Shown piece by piece: positions 25,301 to 33,206 of a DNA stretch of 64,000 nucleotides. Made by a program: the position numbers and the translations under genes. This DNA is from Microcoleus sp. bin38.metabat.b11b12b14.051 (lineage in GTDB: Bacteria; Cyanobacteriota; Cyanobacteriia; Cyanobacteriales; Microcoleaceae): assembly GCF_013299165.1 (NCBI RefSeq), contig NZ_JAAFKD010000007.1, positions 1-64,000 of the forward strand. Reading direction: 5' to 3'. Each line of letters starts with the position of its first letter. The stretch's first letter is position 1. Below the pieces are notes generated by a model. It did no database searches. It was given only the letters and a program-made list of their open reading frames with translations, and was not told where the DNA came from.

Positions 25301-26722
25301 GTGACCAAATCTAAATTCCCCACCCGAAACTCGACGAAAGTGGCAAACCCTTGCCAGCAAGGTCAACTGATTGAGCTTGAGATTACCGACTTGGCAGACA
25401 CCGGCGACGGAGTTGGTCGTTTTGGTGAATTAGTGGTGTTTGTGCCCGATACCGTAACGGGCGATCTAATCCTCGCGCGCCTCGTGCAAGTCAAATCAAC
25501 CTATGCTACAGGTAAGCTGGACACACTTCTGGAAGCATCCGAACACCGCATCCGACCCAACTGCATTGTCGCCGACAAATGCGGCGGCTGTCAGTGGCAA
25601 CACGTAGACTATCAACATCAACTTACAGCCAAGCAAAATCAAATCATTCAAGCCTTAGAACGAATTGGCGGATTTAGCGATGTGCAAGTCGATGAAATTT
25701 TAACTGGAAAAATCGAAGAATTTCCCCAATTTTTGGGATACCGCAACAAAGCGACGTATCCCGTAGCAATTTCTGCGACTGGTCAAGTACAAGCAGGTTA
25801 CTATCAAAAAAGCACCCACAAATTAGTCAATCTAAATCAGTGTCCGGTGCAAGATCCACGCCTCAATCCATTATTAAAAGAAATCAAAGAAGACATCCAC
25901 TGGAGAGATTGGCCAGTCTACGACGAAAAGAAACATACAGGAGAATTGCGTCATTTGTCCTTGCGAATCGGACGGCGCACGGGAGAAATGCTGCTAACTT
26001 TAATAGTTCGCACCGGAGAGTTGCCGGGAATTGAAGCACAAGCCGCTGAGTGGCTAAAACAATATCCTGAACTTGTAGGTGTTTGTTTGAATGTAAATTC
26101 AGCTCAAACTAATGTGATTTTTGGTGCGGAAACTCGCTGCATTGCCGGCCAGTCTTATCTGCGAGAAAAGTTTGCGGGTTTGAACTTTCAGCTAAGGGCA
26201 GATACTTTCTTCCAGGTAAATACAGAGGCTGCTGAGGCTTTGTTGCAGGTGATAGTTGGGCAGTTGAATTTGCAGGGAAGCGAGGTATTGGTGGACGCTT
26301 ACTGCGGAATTGGGACTTTTACTTTACCGGTGGCCAAGCAAGTCAAAATTGCGATCGGTTTAGAAGTGCAACCTGCTGCGATCGAGCAAGCTAAATTAAA
26401 TGCTGAATTAAATGACTTAAAAAATGTCGATTTTCAGGTAGGAACTGTAGAGAATTTGCTGCCTTCCCTGGGACTGACACCGGATATTGTGCTGCTAGAT
26501 CCGCCGAGAAAAGGGTGCGATCGGGCGGTGTTGGAAACAATCAAGGAAATGAAACCGAATCGGATTGTTTATGTTAGCTGCAAGCCTGCGACTTTGGCTC
26601 GCGACTTAAAGATTTTGTGCGAAAATGGGGATTATCAGTTAGCGCGAGTGCAGCCTGCGGATTTCTTTCCTCAGACTTCTCATGTGGAGTGTGTGGCTTT
26701 TTTGGTGAAGCTACCGGCTTGA
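25301..26722 (+). CDS. rlmD: 23S rRNA (uracil-C5)-methyltransferase RlmD-type
   Basis: The 473-residue enzyme has a TRAM domain (residues 15-75, LIELEITDLADTGDGVGRFG) and an RNA methyltransferase domain. The iron-sulfur cluster Cys pattern C-x5-C-x2-C (CIVADKCGGC) with a later Cys (NQCPVQD) is that of RumA/RlmD; the SAM motif DAYCGIGTFTLP and the catalytic LDPPRKGCDR and VSCKPATLARDL are present. RlmD methylates U1939 of 23S rRNA; in cyanobacteria the site is inferred from homology. It starts with GTG at 25301. Confidence 0.93.
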   Translation: MTKSKFPTRNSTKVANPCQQGQLIELEITDLADTGDGVGRFGELVVFVPDTVTGDLILARLVQVKSTYATGKLDTLLEASEHRIRPNCIVADKCGGCQWQHVDYQHQLTAKQNQIIQALERIGGFSDVQVDEILTGKIEEFPQFLGYRNKATYPVAISATGQVQAGYYQKSTHKLVNLNQCPVQDPRLNPLLKEIKEDIHWRDWPVYDEKKHTGELRHLSLRIGRRTGEMLLTLIVRTGELPGIEAQAAEWLKQYPELVGVCLNVNSAQTNVIFGAETRCIAGQSYLREKFAGLNFQLRADTFFQVNTEAAEALLQVIVGQLNLQGSEVLVDAYCGIGTFTLPVAKQVKIAIGLEVQPAAIEQAKLNAELNDLKNVDFQVGTVENLLPSLGLTPDIVLLDPPRKGCDRAVLETIKEMKPNRIVYVSCKPATLARDLKILCENGDYQLARVQPADFFPQTSHVECVAFLVKLPA

Positions 26723-26921
26723 TGATTCGGCGATTGAAATCGCTTCTAGTCAAACGAAGTCCGCGCAACGTGAGACTAAACCTTGACTTTCTCTGGGTGC
26801 GAACCTTACTTCGACGATCGTTTTTTGCACGTAAAGGGCGATCGACTGTTTTATTCTTTTCATTTTGGTTGAGTGTTATAATATTGATGCTAAGCTCCTG
26901 TAGAGATAGATCTAAAAAGCA

Positions 26922-27236
26922 ATGACATCAGCTTTAATTTATCCTCATATCGAGAAAGTAGCGGGTCAACCCGCACGGTTGCAACGGATACCGCGCGTGC
27001 GGGTTGCTCAGATTGTCATGGATTATCTAGCTTACGGTTGGTCAGTGGAGGAAATATGCCGCCAGCATCCTTATTTGATGCAGTCAGAGGCTCATGCAGC
27101 GATGGCTTATTACTTCGACTTTCAAGCAGAAATTGATCGGGAAATTCGGATGGAATGGGAGCAGGTACAACAGGAAAACTCTTTGCTTTCGCGTTCACCA
27201 TTTTTCGTGAGAATGCGAGCTAAGGGGTTGTTATAA
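26922..27236 (+). CDS. DUF433-family protein, probable antitoxin
   Basis: The 104-residue product begins MTSALIYPHIEKVAGQPARL and contains RVRVAQIVMDYLAYGWSVEEICRQHPYLMQSEAHAAMAYY, the core of DUF433 proteins, which are small helical partners of PIN-like DUF5615 proteins (family knowledge). Its stop codon is immediately followed by the GTG of the DUF5615 gene, so the two form one transcript. A TATAAT sequence lies about 40 bp upstream of the start. It probably binds its partner or the promoter. Confidence 0.8.
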   Translation: MTSALIYPHIEKVAGQPARLQRIPRVRVAQIVMDYLAYGWSVEEICRQHPYLMQSEAHAAMAYYFDFQAEIDREIRMEWEQVQQENSLLSRSPFFVRMRAKGLL

Positions 27237-27512
27237 GTGGCAATTGCTCTGTACATGGATGTTCACATTCCGCAAGCAATTACCGAACAGTTGCGCCGTC
27301 GCGGTGTGGATGTTTTGAGTGCGATCGAAGATGGTGCGACAGAATTGCCGGATGACGAACTTTTGGAACGTGCGACTGCGTTAGGGAGAGTATTGTTTAC
27401 TCAAGATATCGGTTTTAGGGCAATGGCTCACAATTGGCAGCATCAGGAAAAAAAGTTTGCTGGTTTGATATTTGGACATCAGCTAGGCGGTACGATTTTG
27501 GGCCGAATTTGA
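27237..27512 (+). CDS. DUF5615 PIN-like protein, truncated
   Basis: The 91-residue protein from a GTG directly after the DUF433 stop carries the conserved start ALYMDVHIPQAITEQLRRRG and GRVLFTQDIGFRAMAHNW, in which the Asp residues correspond to PIN-like acidic positions. It stops after GGTILGRI, about 25-30 residues short of the normal family length. The last 34 bases overlap, on the other strand, a fragment of a DUF4058 gene. The truncation therefore looks like a recombination junction rather than a normal end, and the protein may be inactive. A nuclease role is inferred for the intact family. Confidence 0.75.
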   Translation: MAIALYMDVHIPQAITEQLRRRGVDVLSAIEDGATELPDDELLERATALGRVLFTQDIGFRAMAHNWQHQEKKFAGLIFGHQLGGTILGRI

Positions 27513-27616
27513 GGCATGATGTAGTCGGCGATCGCCACAATTAACCGATTGTGAGTTTCCTGCCAGAAATCGGGGTGTTCTAAGTAGGGGTCGATGCCGG
27601 GAAAGGGTGATGGCAT
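27479..27616 (-). pseudogene. 5' fragment of a DUF4058-family gene
   Basis: On the minus strand the frame from 27616 reads MPSPFPGIDPYLEHPDFW, then QETHNRLIVAIADYIMPQI, then RPKIVPPS and a stop. This is the N-terminus of the DUF4058 family up to its L-x-P-x-(L/I)-R-P-K motif, then lost. About 45 residues remain out of a usual 240 or more. The remainder of the gene is missing: it is joined to the 3' end of the DUF5615 gene, so a deletion or recombination has fused two genes tail to tail. Confidence 0.7.
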
Positions 27617-27814
27617 AGGACTTTATTGGGATTTGTTGATTTTAAAATCATTTTAGCACTCGGTTAATGTTGCGACAAGGGCGATCGTTTTTGGGAAGAA
27701 AAGGGCGATTTTCTACGGGATAGCTGTACTCGTGCGTAATTTAATTAGATTGGTGGTGAAAGGGCGAGCGCACTTACTTTACTAGCTCTACACAAAATAA
27801 CTTAATTATTTCAA

Positions 27815-28966
27815 TTACGAGTAATATTGACGCTTCATGAAAACACTAAAAATCGAGCTATCGCAGTCGCATTTTTTAGAATGTATCGTTAACATCACTT
27901 TGATTGGAAGATGCCCAGGTAGAGATGTTGAAGAATGTTTAATATCAGAGTAGTATATCCAATCACCCTTTACATACCAGCCAACACGCTTGCCAAACTG
28001 CTTATAATGCTCATTAAATTGCGGATAAGGATAATAGTTTTCTTCGTCAGATTCAGTGCCAACAATGCTTTCCCAAATACACTTTTGCACGCTAAAGCCA
28101 AAGCGTCCATTGCTATTATCTTTCCATAGTTTATTTATAATATTGAGGTCTTTACCTGGTAAAATTTCAATATCAGAACCCGATAATAAGTTGAAAATAG
28201 ACCGGAACTCTCTTTGTTCTTTCCCTAGTATATCTAATATAAGGTTCTCTGTTTCCTCATCAGCTTCTTTCCATTTTCGAGCTTCGAGCAGGCTAGATAA
28301 CTTATAATACTTTCCAGATGCCACATAAGTGGATTTAGCAGACGAACTATATTGAGAATTAACAGCATATTTAATAACTTCTCTAGCTGCATCAGCTTCA
28401 TCATTTATTCTAGTGTTGGATGGATTATTTAAAGACTTTCTCCACTTAAATAGTCTTTTTTTGACTTTTGGGTTACTGCGGGCTTCTTCTTCTAAATCTT
28501 TAGCTACCTGCACCTCAGCTTTTTCCGCACTATATCCCTGGTTTTTAAGTTGAGTCACAACATCCCGAAACTCTGCGACTACTTCAGATAATTCCTGATT
28601 GGTGTTTATGTAACAATCTTGTATTTTTATATAGTCTCCCTGGATATAATTGCCCTGAATAGATTGGTTATAATTGCCACCATTCATGTGAATATTGCGA
28701 TCGCCAATTTTGCTATTGTCTTCAAAGTGGGCTTCTGATTCTTGGGGATGATTAACAGCTAAAAACCATAAAAATTTACACCCCCCAAAGGCTACACAGC
28801 TAACTATAAACCTAGTTATAGTTAAAACGCCCGTGCAAAAAAATAAAATACCGATTAATCCCAGTAATACACTAAAAAAGAAGTAATATCCTTGCTTTTT
28901 AATTCTTCGCAGCCTAGATATTGAATTGTTGAATATGTTAAATATTGGTTTTTTTTTACCTGTCAT
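27815..28966 (-). CDS. Membrane protein with NYNxSIQGNYIQG motif and GUN4 domain
   Basis: The 383-residue protein has a basic N-terminus, two hydrophobic segments near residues 28-72, a motif NYNQSIQGNYIQGDYI (98-113) followed by a helical domain (121-175) that resembles the small neighbour at 29089-29445, and a C-terminal GUN4 domain (about 221-365) with SSLLEARKWKEADEETENLIL, GRFGFSVQKCIWESI and GWYVKGDWIYYSD. GUN4 domains bind tetrapyrroles; fused forms of this sort are thought to be sensors (inference). No chelatase subunit is adjacent. It is most likely a membrane-tethered sensor or conflict component. Confidence 0.75.
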   Translation of the reverse strand: MTGKKKPIFNIFNNSISRLRRIKKQGYYFFFSVLLGLIGILFFCTGVLTITRFIVSCVAFGGCKFLWFLAVNHPQESEAHFEDNSKIGDRNIHMNGGNYNQSIQGNYIQGDYIKIQDCYINTNQELSEVVAEFRDVVTQLKNQGYSAEKAEVQVAKDLEEEARSNPKVKKRLFKWRKSLNNPSNTRINDEADAAREVIKYAVNSQYSSSAKSTYVASGKYYKLSSLLEARKWKEADEETENLILDILGKEQREFRSIFNLLSGSDIEILPGKDLNIINKLWKDNSNGRFGFSVQKCIWESIVGTESDEENYYPYPQFNEHYKQFGKRVGWYVKGDWIYYSDIKHSSTSLPGHLPIKVMLTIHSKKCDCDSSIFSVFMKRQYYS

Positions 28967-29088
28967 TGTTTGGCTGAATAAGCTGAGCTGAAGAAAACTT
29001 TAACTCTTAGGGTGGGCTGGATGCCACCCTATAATAATTTTAATAAACCGGGCTGCCTAGATTAAATGCGCGACAGCTTATGAGTCCT

Positions 29089-29445
29089 TTAAAACAGAGG
29101 AATACCTAACAGCCCCAGCGCTAGCTTAACCACATTTACCGCTGCTTCACCAATCAGACCATTAGCACCAGCATCACTTACATAATGTGCAAAATCGACT
29201 AACCAGCTTTTAAATTGAGAATCTTTATTAGCCTGAGATACTAAGTCACTAGCGATTTTCTGCTGAGCATCCTGTGGAGTGTAGCCCTCTGTCTGAAGCT
29301 TGATTAATAATTGTTGAATTTTAGCTGCTGCTTGAGATGAATCCCGATCGATATTTATGCAATTACCTTGTATGTAATTGCCTTGGATTGATTCGTTATA
29401 ATTACCGGAGTTACCCGAACCCATATAAACGTTGTTGCCAGCCAT
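29089..29445 (-). CDS. Small protein with NYNESIQGNYIQGN motif
   Basis: The 118-residue protein starts MAGNNVYMGSGNSGNYNESI, and residues 15-30 share the NYNxSIQGNYIQG motif of the membrane GUN4 protein. A helical domain follows (QLLIKLQTEGYTPQDAQQKIASDLV) that corresponds to residues 135-160 of that protein, and a hydrophobic C-terminal end (AVNVVKLALGLLGIPLF). It is upstream of the GUN4 gene on the same strand with a 122-bp gap containing an AGGGTGG/CCACCCT hairpin. It may act as a soluble partner through the shared domain (inference). Confidence 0.72.
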   Translation of the reverse strand: MAGNNVYMGSGNSGNYNESIQGNYIQGNCINIDRDSSQAAAKIQQLLIKLQTEGYTPQDAQQKIASDLVSQANKDSQFKSWLVDFAHYVSDAGANGLIGEAAVNVVKLALGLLGIPLF

Positions 29446-29760
29446 ATCTATATTTCCTTAAATTTGATAGCGGTGAATAAAGACTTGAGGAACATTATAC
29501 TTACTTTTTCAAAGTCTCGCAACCATTATAGTTTTTATTTTTGTAACATCGATCCTTCGGACAGTTTTTGATTTTCCGGCGTAGAATAAGGGTTTCAGGC
29601 AGATCGCAAGCTAGTGATTCGATATCCAGTGGCAGCTAAGGAATGAAAATTCAATAAGTTCGGCATTGTCATGCCTAGACAGTCTGCGGGCAAGGATTGA
29701 GATGGAAACGTTGCTTAAGTTATTAAATTTTAATTCCTAATGATTGTCAAGCTTGTTTTA

Positions 29761-30003
29761 CTATTTAGTCGCGATCGCCATATAGAGTATGAGATAGTTA
29801 TCTACCGAGAGACTGCGTAGACTTGGTAAAATCTCGTCTCGTTGTCGTCCCAGGTTCGGAAACAGAGCAATTTTGGCAAATTTTGCATCTAGATTGCTTA
29901 AAAAGCGATCGGCTGTATCGAATCCTGATTGACGAGCGATGTAGTCGGCAATTTGCTCGATATCTTGAATTGCGGGCTCGGTGATGCGAAATTTAGGAGT
30001 CAT
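29761..30003 (-). CDS. parE: ParE-family toxin, C-terminally short
   Basis: The 80-residue protein has the RelE/ParE fold start FRITEPAIQDIEQIADYI, then a helix with RFLSNLDAKFAKIALFPNLGRQRDEI, then strands LSVDNYLILYMAIA before an abrupt stop. ParE toxins are usually about 95-105 residues and end in a strand after YRAI; the missing part suggests truncation. The parD gene overlaps it by four bases. A 24-bp sequence around its stop codon is directly repeated at 30342-30365, upstream of parD. ParE inhibits gyrase in characterised systems (family knowledge); activity of this form is doubtful. Confidence 0.75.
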   Translation of the reverse strand: MTPKFRITEPAIQDIEQIADYIARQSGFDTADRFLSNLDAKFAKIALFPNLGRQRDEILPSLRSLSVDNYLILYMAIATK

Positions 30004-30269
30004 GCTTCTGAGGAATTGTACCGGGATCGCAGGTTGGCGCGGATTTTTGCTAGGGCTGTAGCGCCATCTACAACTTCACCTCGTTGAGACGCTTCTTGGC
30101 CAATCAGCGCGTCTTTTTGGAGTTCTAGGAGTCGCCCTTGATAAATATCTTCTTGCTGTTCAAGCAGTTGAATACCTGCTAGGATAACTTCGATCGCGCT
30201 TTTGTATTTGCCAGTCGTGAGTTGACGCTGCACGAGGGCTTCGACTTCAGGTGACAAAACAATTTGCAT
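30000..30269 (-). CDS. parD: ParD-like antitoxin
   Basis: The 89-residue protein has a ribbon-helix-helix-like N-terminus (MQIVLSPEVEALVQRQLTTGKYKSAIEVILAGIQLLEQ) followed by a helix that would wrap the toxin (YQGRLLELQKDALIGQEASQRGEV). It overlaps parE by four bases (ATGA), the usual order of antitoxin then toxin. It would repress its own promoter together with ParE (family knowledge). Conserved and complete in length. Confidence 0.82.
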   Translation of the reverse strand: MQIVLSPEVEALVQRQLTTGKYKSAIEVILAGIQLLEQQEDIYQGRLLELQKDALIGQEASQRGEVVDGATALAKIRANLRSRYNSSEA

Positions 30270-30460
30270 GGCATATTAAAGGAGAATTGTTGGTTATATT
30301 ATAGGCGATTTAATATAACGTAATTTTTACTTTTCAAGGTGATTTTACTATTTGGTTGCGATCGCCTTTTCTGAAGATTGCCTTTGACCGATAACTTCAT
30401 CAAGTGTAGCAAATAAATTCTAGATACAAGCTAGATCCAGTACGTGCTGAATGGGGAGTC

Positions 30461-31681
30461 GTGGAGGCGTACAGTATAGAAGTTGCGGAACCGGCACACC
30501 GATCGCCCGATCGCCAGCAATTTGTTACCCTAAAAGTAGAATCATCCCTCCCTCAACTGCATCCCATGAACAACGCCTCCCCCTTGATTCAAACCGTCAC
30601 TCCAGAACGCTGGGCCGGGTTTAGCATGGACTTTATCGGGGCGGGTTACACAGGTTTGTTGGTCAAAAACGGCCGCGCCGTGCGTACCCTGAAATCCGGG
30701 CGTCATTTCAGCTTCGCCCTTCCCCTGCTGGAACAGTGTCAAATTGTCCTCGTAGATACGAAACTCCGCAACTTAGACGTGCAGTCCCACGGTGATTTCT
30801 TGTCTAAGGATAGATTTTTAATTGATGCGACTTTGACGGTTATTTATCAAGTTATAGATCCGAAACGGGTAGCTTTAGAATTGTCCGATCCGATCGCAGC
30901 TTTAGCAAGTGCAGTTAAGGATTGCATGGGATTGGCGATCGGGCAATTTTCCTTACAACAGCTTATCACTCAGGGCCGGCTGTTGCTGCGCCAAAATTTG
31001 CTCGATCGCGTCCAAGATTTTTATCCCCTGGGTTTTAATTTAGAAGACGTGCGAATTGGCGATGTCAGCTTCCCGGAAACTAACGGAGTGATTCGCCAAG
31101 TTGAGGGAATGAGTGCCCGACAGGAAGCCGAAAATTCGGCCGCCCTGCAAATGAGAATTGCTGAAGCCGGCCGCCCGATCGCACCTCAAGCCCCCATCCA
31201 ACAGTTAAACTTAATTTCAGGTCATTCTCCCGCGAGTCTTCCAGCTTCCGAAACAGCCGCATCATTCGATCGCGATTTGCAACAACTGACAGAACAACTC
31301 GCCCAAAATAGTCTCCCACCTGCGAGAAATTCACCTTCACTTGCACCGACGGTACTCGCTAGCAGCGATCGCAAAAACACTGCATATTTAATCTACAAAT
31401 TTTCTGGACAGGCGATCGGTTTAACGGCAAATCCTTTTACAATTGGACGCGAACCGACCAACTCTTTAGTATTGCAAGATCCGCAAAGTTCCCGCTACCA
31501 CGCCCAGATTCGGCGCGCCACTGATGAAGTTGGGAAACAGCGATATCAACTTGTCGATAGCGGCAGTTCCAACGGTACTTTTGTTGGAGGCCAGAGGCTG
31601 GCTGCTAACGAACCTTTTTGGTTGGCGAATGGTTGCGAAATTGCGATAGGCGACCAAAAATGGGTGTTTCAAGACGGGTGA
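30461..31681 (+). CDS. SPFH/band-7 and FHA-domain fusion protein
   Basis: Of 406 residues, about 50-225 form an SPFH (stomatin/prohibitin-like) domain with GAGYTGLLVKNGRAVRTL, LRNLDVQSHGDFLSKDRFLIDATLTVIYQV and DVRIGDVSFPE. Residues about 305-400 form an FHA domain with the canonical FTIGREPTNSLVL, SSRYHAQI and DSGSSNGTFVGGQRL motifs, which binds phospho-threonine. The linker is Pro/Ser-rich. Such a fusion suggests a membrane-scaffold protein recruited by kinase signalling (inference). GTG at 30461 is taken as start; an ATG at 30566 is equally possible and would still give the whole SPFH domain. Confidence 0.75.
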   Translation: MEAYSIEVAEPAHRSPDRQQFVTLKVESSLPQLHPMNNASPLIQTVTPERWAGFSMDFIGAGYTGLLVKNGRAVRTLKSGRHFSFALPLLEQCQIVLVDTKLRNLDVQSHGDFLSKDRFLIDATLTVIYQVIDPKRVALELSDPIAALASAVKDCMGLAIGQFSLQQLITQGRLLLRQNLLDRVQDFYPLGFNLEDVRIGDVSFPETNGVIRQVEGMSARQEAENSAALQMRIAEAGRPIAPQAPIQQLNLISGHSPASLPASETAASFDRDLQQLTEQLAQNSLPPARNSPSLAPTVLASSDRKNTAYLIYKFSGQAIGLTANPFTIGREPTNSLVLQDPQSSRYHAQIRRATDEVGKQRYQLVDSGSSNGTFVGGQRLAANEPFWLANGCEIAIGDQKWVFQDG

Positions 31682-32593
31682 ACAGTACCCTTTTTTCGAT
31701 TGAACTTAACGCTCTGTCCAAACTCGGACTACGGGTATTTTATAATACTCAAATTGTTTTTATGTACTTAGGCTGCTTGTAGGGCGATCGGTGGAAATAT
31801 TTGCTGTTTAAATCGGATGCTCATACCCATACGGAGACACAACAAAGCTGAAACTGATTAAATACAAGGGTTTAAGAAAAGTGACTAGAGAATAAATGTT
31901 GGTTTTGACGGACTTTTAATCATAAAAATGTCACTAATTGGGGCGAGTTCCCATATCCTAATTATCAAAAAAACAGGTGTAAAAATATACCAAAAAACTG
32001 TTCCTTATAGAACAGTTTTGTTTGTTCAAAATAGTAGCCCCCAACCAAAGTTACAGCGCTCAAAATAGCTCATCTACTAAGTAGATGAGCGGGAAAAAAT
32101 CTATGTATGTCATGATGTATAGAACCCATTTGACATCTTTGAGTTTTTGGGTTGGGTGACGAGAAATACTCCTAGAAACCCGGTTTATGAGATTTACGCC
32201 CGGGGCAAGAAACCGGGTTTCTACGAGTTTTTGGGTTGGGTGACGAGAAATACCGAGATCAACCCGGTTTCTGAGATTTACGCAGAATATATCTCAAATG
32301 GGTTCTATATTCTGTGATGTGTCAATGTTGATTTCCGCGTATCTGCTCAGACAGTCGCATCAAACCCCAGAAACCGGATTGAGCCGATAAAATCCAGGGT
32401 TGCAGCCTGCTGATTCGGCAAAAAACCCGGTTTCTGAATCCGGGCGATCGCAAGTCTCAACTCTCTCAATTCAACAGTAGCAATTCCAAATACCTGCGAG
32501 TAGCATTCTCTTCCCAACCCTAGGGGGGATATCTCCACAAGCGTTTCGAGCGAGAATTTGTCAAGATTGAAAATATAACGAGAGGACAACCCC
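31682..32593. other. Long intergenic region with hairpins and repeats
   Basis: No protein gene is supported. It contains a 10-bp-stem hairpin AAAACTGTTC/GAACAGTTTT followed by T-rich DNA (31994-32025), a perfect GCTCATCTAC-TAA-GTAGATGAGC hairpin (32068-32090), two copies of GTTTTTGGGTTGGGTGACGA (around 32143 and 32228), and several AACCCGGTTT elements (32168-32440). A small RNA cannot be excluded. Confidence 0.6.
31994..32025 (+). terminator. Possible Rho-independent terminator
   Basis: The 10-bp stem AAAACTGTTC/GAACAGTTTT around a six-base loop is followed by GTTTGTT on the plus strand. It is about 310 bp past the SPFH-FHA gene, so it may end a longer 3' UTR or an unannotated transcript. 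Confidence 0.4.
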
Positions 32594-32908
32594 ATGAATT
32601 TTTCTATACAATCGGTTTACAACTGGTACCGCGAAACGCTCCGCAACCCCAAGTACCGCTGGTGGATTATTCTGGGAACCGTGGCATATCTGGTAAGCCC
32701 GATCGACATTGCACCGGATTTTCTGCCAGTGATCGGACAAATTGACGATGTGGCGATCGCAGTATTGCTGATTTCCGAAGTGTCCCAAATGGCGATCGAC
32801 CATTTTAAATCCCGTCAAACAGAGACAGCATCAGCCTCGGAACCAACCAGCAGCTATTCGGAAGGTACAGCCCGCACCGTAGATGTAGAAGCCTCTTCAG
32901 TGCAATAG
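32594..32908 (+). CDS. DUF1232 (YkvA-like) membrane protein
   Basis: The 104-residue protein has the DUF1232 core WWIILGTVAYLVSPIDIAPDFLPVIGQIDDVAIAVLLI (residues 23-60), with the family's hallmark SPIDIxPD motif and two short membrane segments. The remainder is a Ser/Thr/Glu-rich tail that is probably disordered. Members are small inner-membrane proteins with no established activity. It is preceded by GAGAGGA and stands alone. Confidence 0.85.
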   Translation: MNFSIQSVYNWYRETLRNPKYRWWIILGTVAYLVSPIDIAPDFLPVIGQIDDVAIAVLLISEVSQMAIDHFKSRQTETASASEPTSSYSEGTARTVDVEASSVQ

Positions 32909-33116
32909 ATCAGACGGCGGTTGAAACCGCGTCTACACAAACAATGTCCGCCTCCGCGGACTTAAGAGGATGATGTAATTTAACCGCCCAGTCTTCAACC
33001 CGCTCCCGTCGGGTTTTTGTTTGTAAGGATGACGTAATTTAACCGCCCAGTCTTCAACCCGTTTGGAGTGGGTGAAAGTTTGTATAAACGCCGTTTCAAC
33101 CGCCCAGTGTTCTTGG
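32909..33116. repeat. Composite GGCGGTTGAAACCGC repeat (longest copy)
   Basis: An opening AGACGGCGGTTGAAACCGCG, a GTCCGCCTCCGCGGAC palindrome, two tandem AATTTAACCGCCCAGTCTTC blocks and a closing CCGTTTCAACCGCCC arm make a 200-bp mosaic. Related blocks are at 8156-8352 and 18951-19085. Confidence 0.75.
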
Positions 33117-33206
33117 ATTCCTACAATTTTTTTTATGACTGTCGATCGATCGAACATGATATGATTTTCATCTTGAGGAATAGGTGTTAACAGTAAATTT
33201 TTATTT

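Noticed and set aside
26877-26882. TATAAT as a defined promoter of the DUF433 gene
   Set aside because: The -10 is exact but no good -35 is present, so it is only mentioned in the gene entry.
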